Shown: in pieces, positions 62,501-64,000 of the stretch | How positions within the stretch are numbered: position 1 is the stretch's first letter | Layout: the number at the start of each line of letters is the position of its first letter | Assembly: GCA_038143435.1 (NCBI GenBank) | Contig: JAYQLX010000002.1 | Coordinates: 124,001-188,000, forward strand | Source: UBA8337 sp038143435 | GTDB taxonomy: Bacteria > Pseudomonadota > Alphaproteobacteria > RS24 | Length of the DNA stretch: 64,000 bases | Reading direction: 5' to 3' | Position numbers and translations under genes: made by a program | The notes under the pieces: model-generated | What the model saw: only the letters and a program-made list of their open reading frames with translations | Databases searched by the model: none | What the model was told of the DNA's origin: nothing

Positions 62501-64000
62501 TCAGTTATATTTACGACTTGCGTCGGCGCGGGGCAGCCTCCTTTTTCGCACCGGTTTGGTCGGCGACCCGCGCATCAACTTCTGATTGACGCGCAAACGG
62601 GTCGTCGGCCACGGCCAATTCGTTTCTTGCAGGCGTTTAATCTCATCGCGCAGTCGCGCCGCCGTCTCAAATTCCAAATCGGCGGCGGCTTCGCGCATCT
62701 CCGCTTCCAGCCCTTCAATATGAGCGCGCAAATTGCTGCCCAAAAGCGGCGCTTGTTTTTCTTCCATTGCCTCGCGAATGCGATAAGGGCCGGGGGCGGC
62801 TTTATTACCGCGCTCGGCGATGCCTTCCAGCACATCAGCAACATTTTTCTTAACCGTTTCCGGCGTAATGCCGTGTTCTTCATTATGCGCCATTTGCTTT
62901 TCGCGGCGGCGATTGGTTTCGGCCATGGCGCGCTGCAAAGAGCCAGTCATTTGGTCGGCATAAAGCAAGACGCGCCCTTCGGCATTACGCGCGGCGCGAC
63001 CAATGGTTTGCACCAGCGAGGTTTCGGAACCCAAAAAACCTTCCTTATCGGCATCAAGAATGGCGACCAGCGCACATTCAGGAATATCCAAACCTTCGCG
63101 CAGCAGATTAATGCCGACGAGAATATCAAACGCGCCGAGGCGCAAATCACGGATGATTTCAATGCGCTCCAATGTGTCGATATCGGAGTGCATATAGCGC
63201 ACGCGCAAGCCTTGCTCATGCATATATTCGGTCAAATCTTCGGCCATTTTCTTGGTCAGAGTGGTCACCAAAACACGCTGGCTTTTCTTGGCCAATTCAT
63301 GGCATTCGGCGATTAAATCATCGACCTGGGTCGTGGCCGGACGGATTTCGCAAGTCGGGTCAATCAGCCCGGTCGGGCGAATGACTTGCTCGACGAAAAC
63401 GCCGCCCGTGCGCTCCATCTCCCACGGGCCGGGGTGGCAGATACATGCACGGTTTGCGGCCGCATAATATCCCATTCCTCAAACTTCATCGGGCGATTAT
63501 CAACACAAGAAGGCAGTCGGAAACCGAACTCGGCCAGTGTCGATTTCCGGCGAAAGTCGCCGCGAAACATACCGCCGATTTGCGGAATGGTGACATGGCT
63601 TTCATCGGTAAAGACCAGCGCATTGTCGGGCAAATATTCAAACAAAGTGGGCGGCGGCTCGCCCGGCTTGCGGCCCGTCAAATAGCGCGAATAATTTTCA
63701 ATACCGGCGCAAGAGCCGGTGGCCTCCAGCATTTCCAAATCGAAATTGGTGCGCTGCTCCAGCCTTTGCGCTTCCAGCAAGCGACCGGCCGCTTCAAATT
63801 CTTCCAACCGCGTTTTCAACTCATCTTGAATGCCGACCATGGCCTGCTTCAAAGTCGGGCCGGGTGTCACATAATGCGAATTGGCATAGAGCCGGACTTT
63901 TTCCAAATCGCCCGATTTTTGTCCGGTTAGCGGGTCGAACTCGGTCAGACTGTCAATCTCATCACCGAACAGTTCAATGCGCCAAGCGCGGTCCTCATAG
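62501..64000 (-). CDS. uvrB: Excinuclease ABC subunit B (5' part outside window; one frameshift)
   Basis: DNA-damage-verifying helicase-like subunit of the UvrABC system. About 500 C-terminal codons are visible; the N-terminus continues beyond 64000. YRGDFRRKSTLAEFGFRL-like and LPSCVDNRPMKFEEWD precede the shift near 63436, where one G is missing (CCGGCC for CCGGGCC) in SATPGPWEMERT. Then come the helicase motifs VLVTTLTKKMAEDLTEY, ILVGINLLREGLDIPE and QTIGRAARNAEGRVLLYAD. The C-terminal UVR motif (LEAEMREAAADLEFETAARL) contacts UvrC. Confidence 0.93.

Noticed and set aside
1..64000. CRISPR arrays, insertion sequences, prophage or integron features
   Set aside because: No regularly spaced repeats, transposase, integrase or phage structural gene was seen on either strand. 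The tRNA-Met is not followed by an integrase or a repeat of its 3' end.

Overview
The window reads as chromosomal DNA of a marine, free-living alphaproteobacterium. Support for the lineage: a CtrA response regulator with the family's signature C-terminal helix region, a DUF1134/EipA envelope protein, an alphaproteobacterial RpoH next to RluD, and the carboxynorspermidine polyamine route. A green-tuned proteorhodopsin points to the sunlit ocean. I cannot fix the order; SAR116-like or Parvibaculales/PS1-like bacteria are guesses.

Quality caveat: about twenty genes, including ctrA, rpoN, uvrB and uvrC, are broken by one-base shifts. Where I could locate the slip it usually falls in a homopolymer (for example A7 read as A6, G4 read as G3). 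I treat these as probable sequencing errors and annotate each gene across its full span. Two other lesions are larger than an indel: a cut-down bioB and a C-terminal remnant of an acyl-CoA dehydrogenase.

Layout. 0-11 kb: housekeeping genes (serA, purA, rpoH-rluD, eipA, cysQ, ctrA, mnmA, rpoN, tRNA-Met). A near-consensus sigma-54 promoter lies in antisense orientation just before rpoN. 11-18.6 kb: accessory genes, with an NAD(P)-dependent reductase, a styrene-oxide-isomerase-like membrane protein paired with a PF10118 hydrolase, MFS and MATE exporters, a GNAT acetyltransferase, and a Popeye-like membrane cNMP-binding protein. 18.7-32.3 kb: an acyl-CoA cluster (carbonic anhydrase, a BCCP-carboxyltransferase fusion, a CoA transferase, an AtuA-like protein, carboxylase beta and alpha subunits, enoyl-CoA hydratase, acyl-CoA dehydrogenase, thioesterase). 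It resembles Atu/Liu pathways for acyclic terpenes or branched acyl-CoAs. Carbonic anhydrase could supply the bicarbonate these biotin enzymes consume. 32.7-36 kb: a translationally coupled polyamine operon (carboxynorspermidine dehydrogenase, nspC, agmatinase) followed by a terminator and stacked hairpins.

36-44 kb: a secreted DUF3604 protein, ZnuBC with a His-rich ATPase tail, a stand-alone proteorhodopsin, a PCu(A)C copper chaperone and a PQQ-cytochrome c alcohol dehydrogenase. 44.4-46.2 kb: an uncharacterised three-gene operon with a TolQ/ExbB-type and an ExbD/TolR-type subunit. 46.3-54.9 kb: a GPH-type symporter, a D-aminoacylase-type amidohydrolase, a DUF1329 protein, a methyltransferase, and a GT4 glycosyltransferase operon with a methyltransferase/alpha-alpha-toroid protein. 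55-64 kb: an epoxide-hydrolase-like protein, a Fur-box-preceded small ORF, dipeptide epimerase, ferredoxin, uvrC-pgsA-chorismate mutase, a 400-bp AT-rich gap with a perfect DnaA box, folB with a FolM-like SDR, and the 3' part of uvrB. No rRNA, CRISPR array, insertion sequence or prophage is visible.
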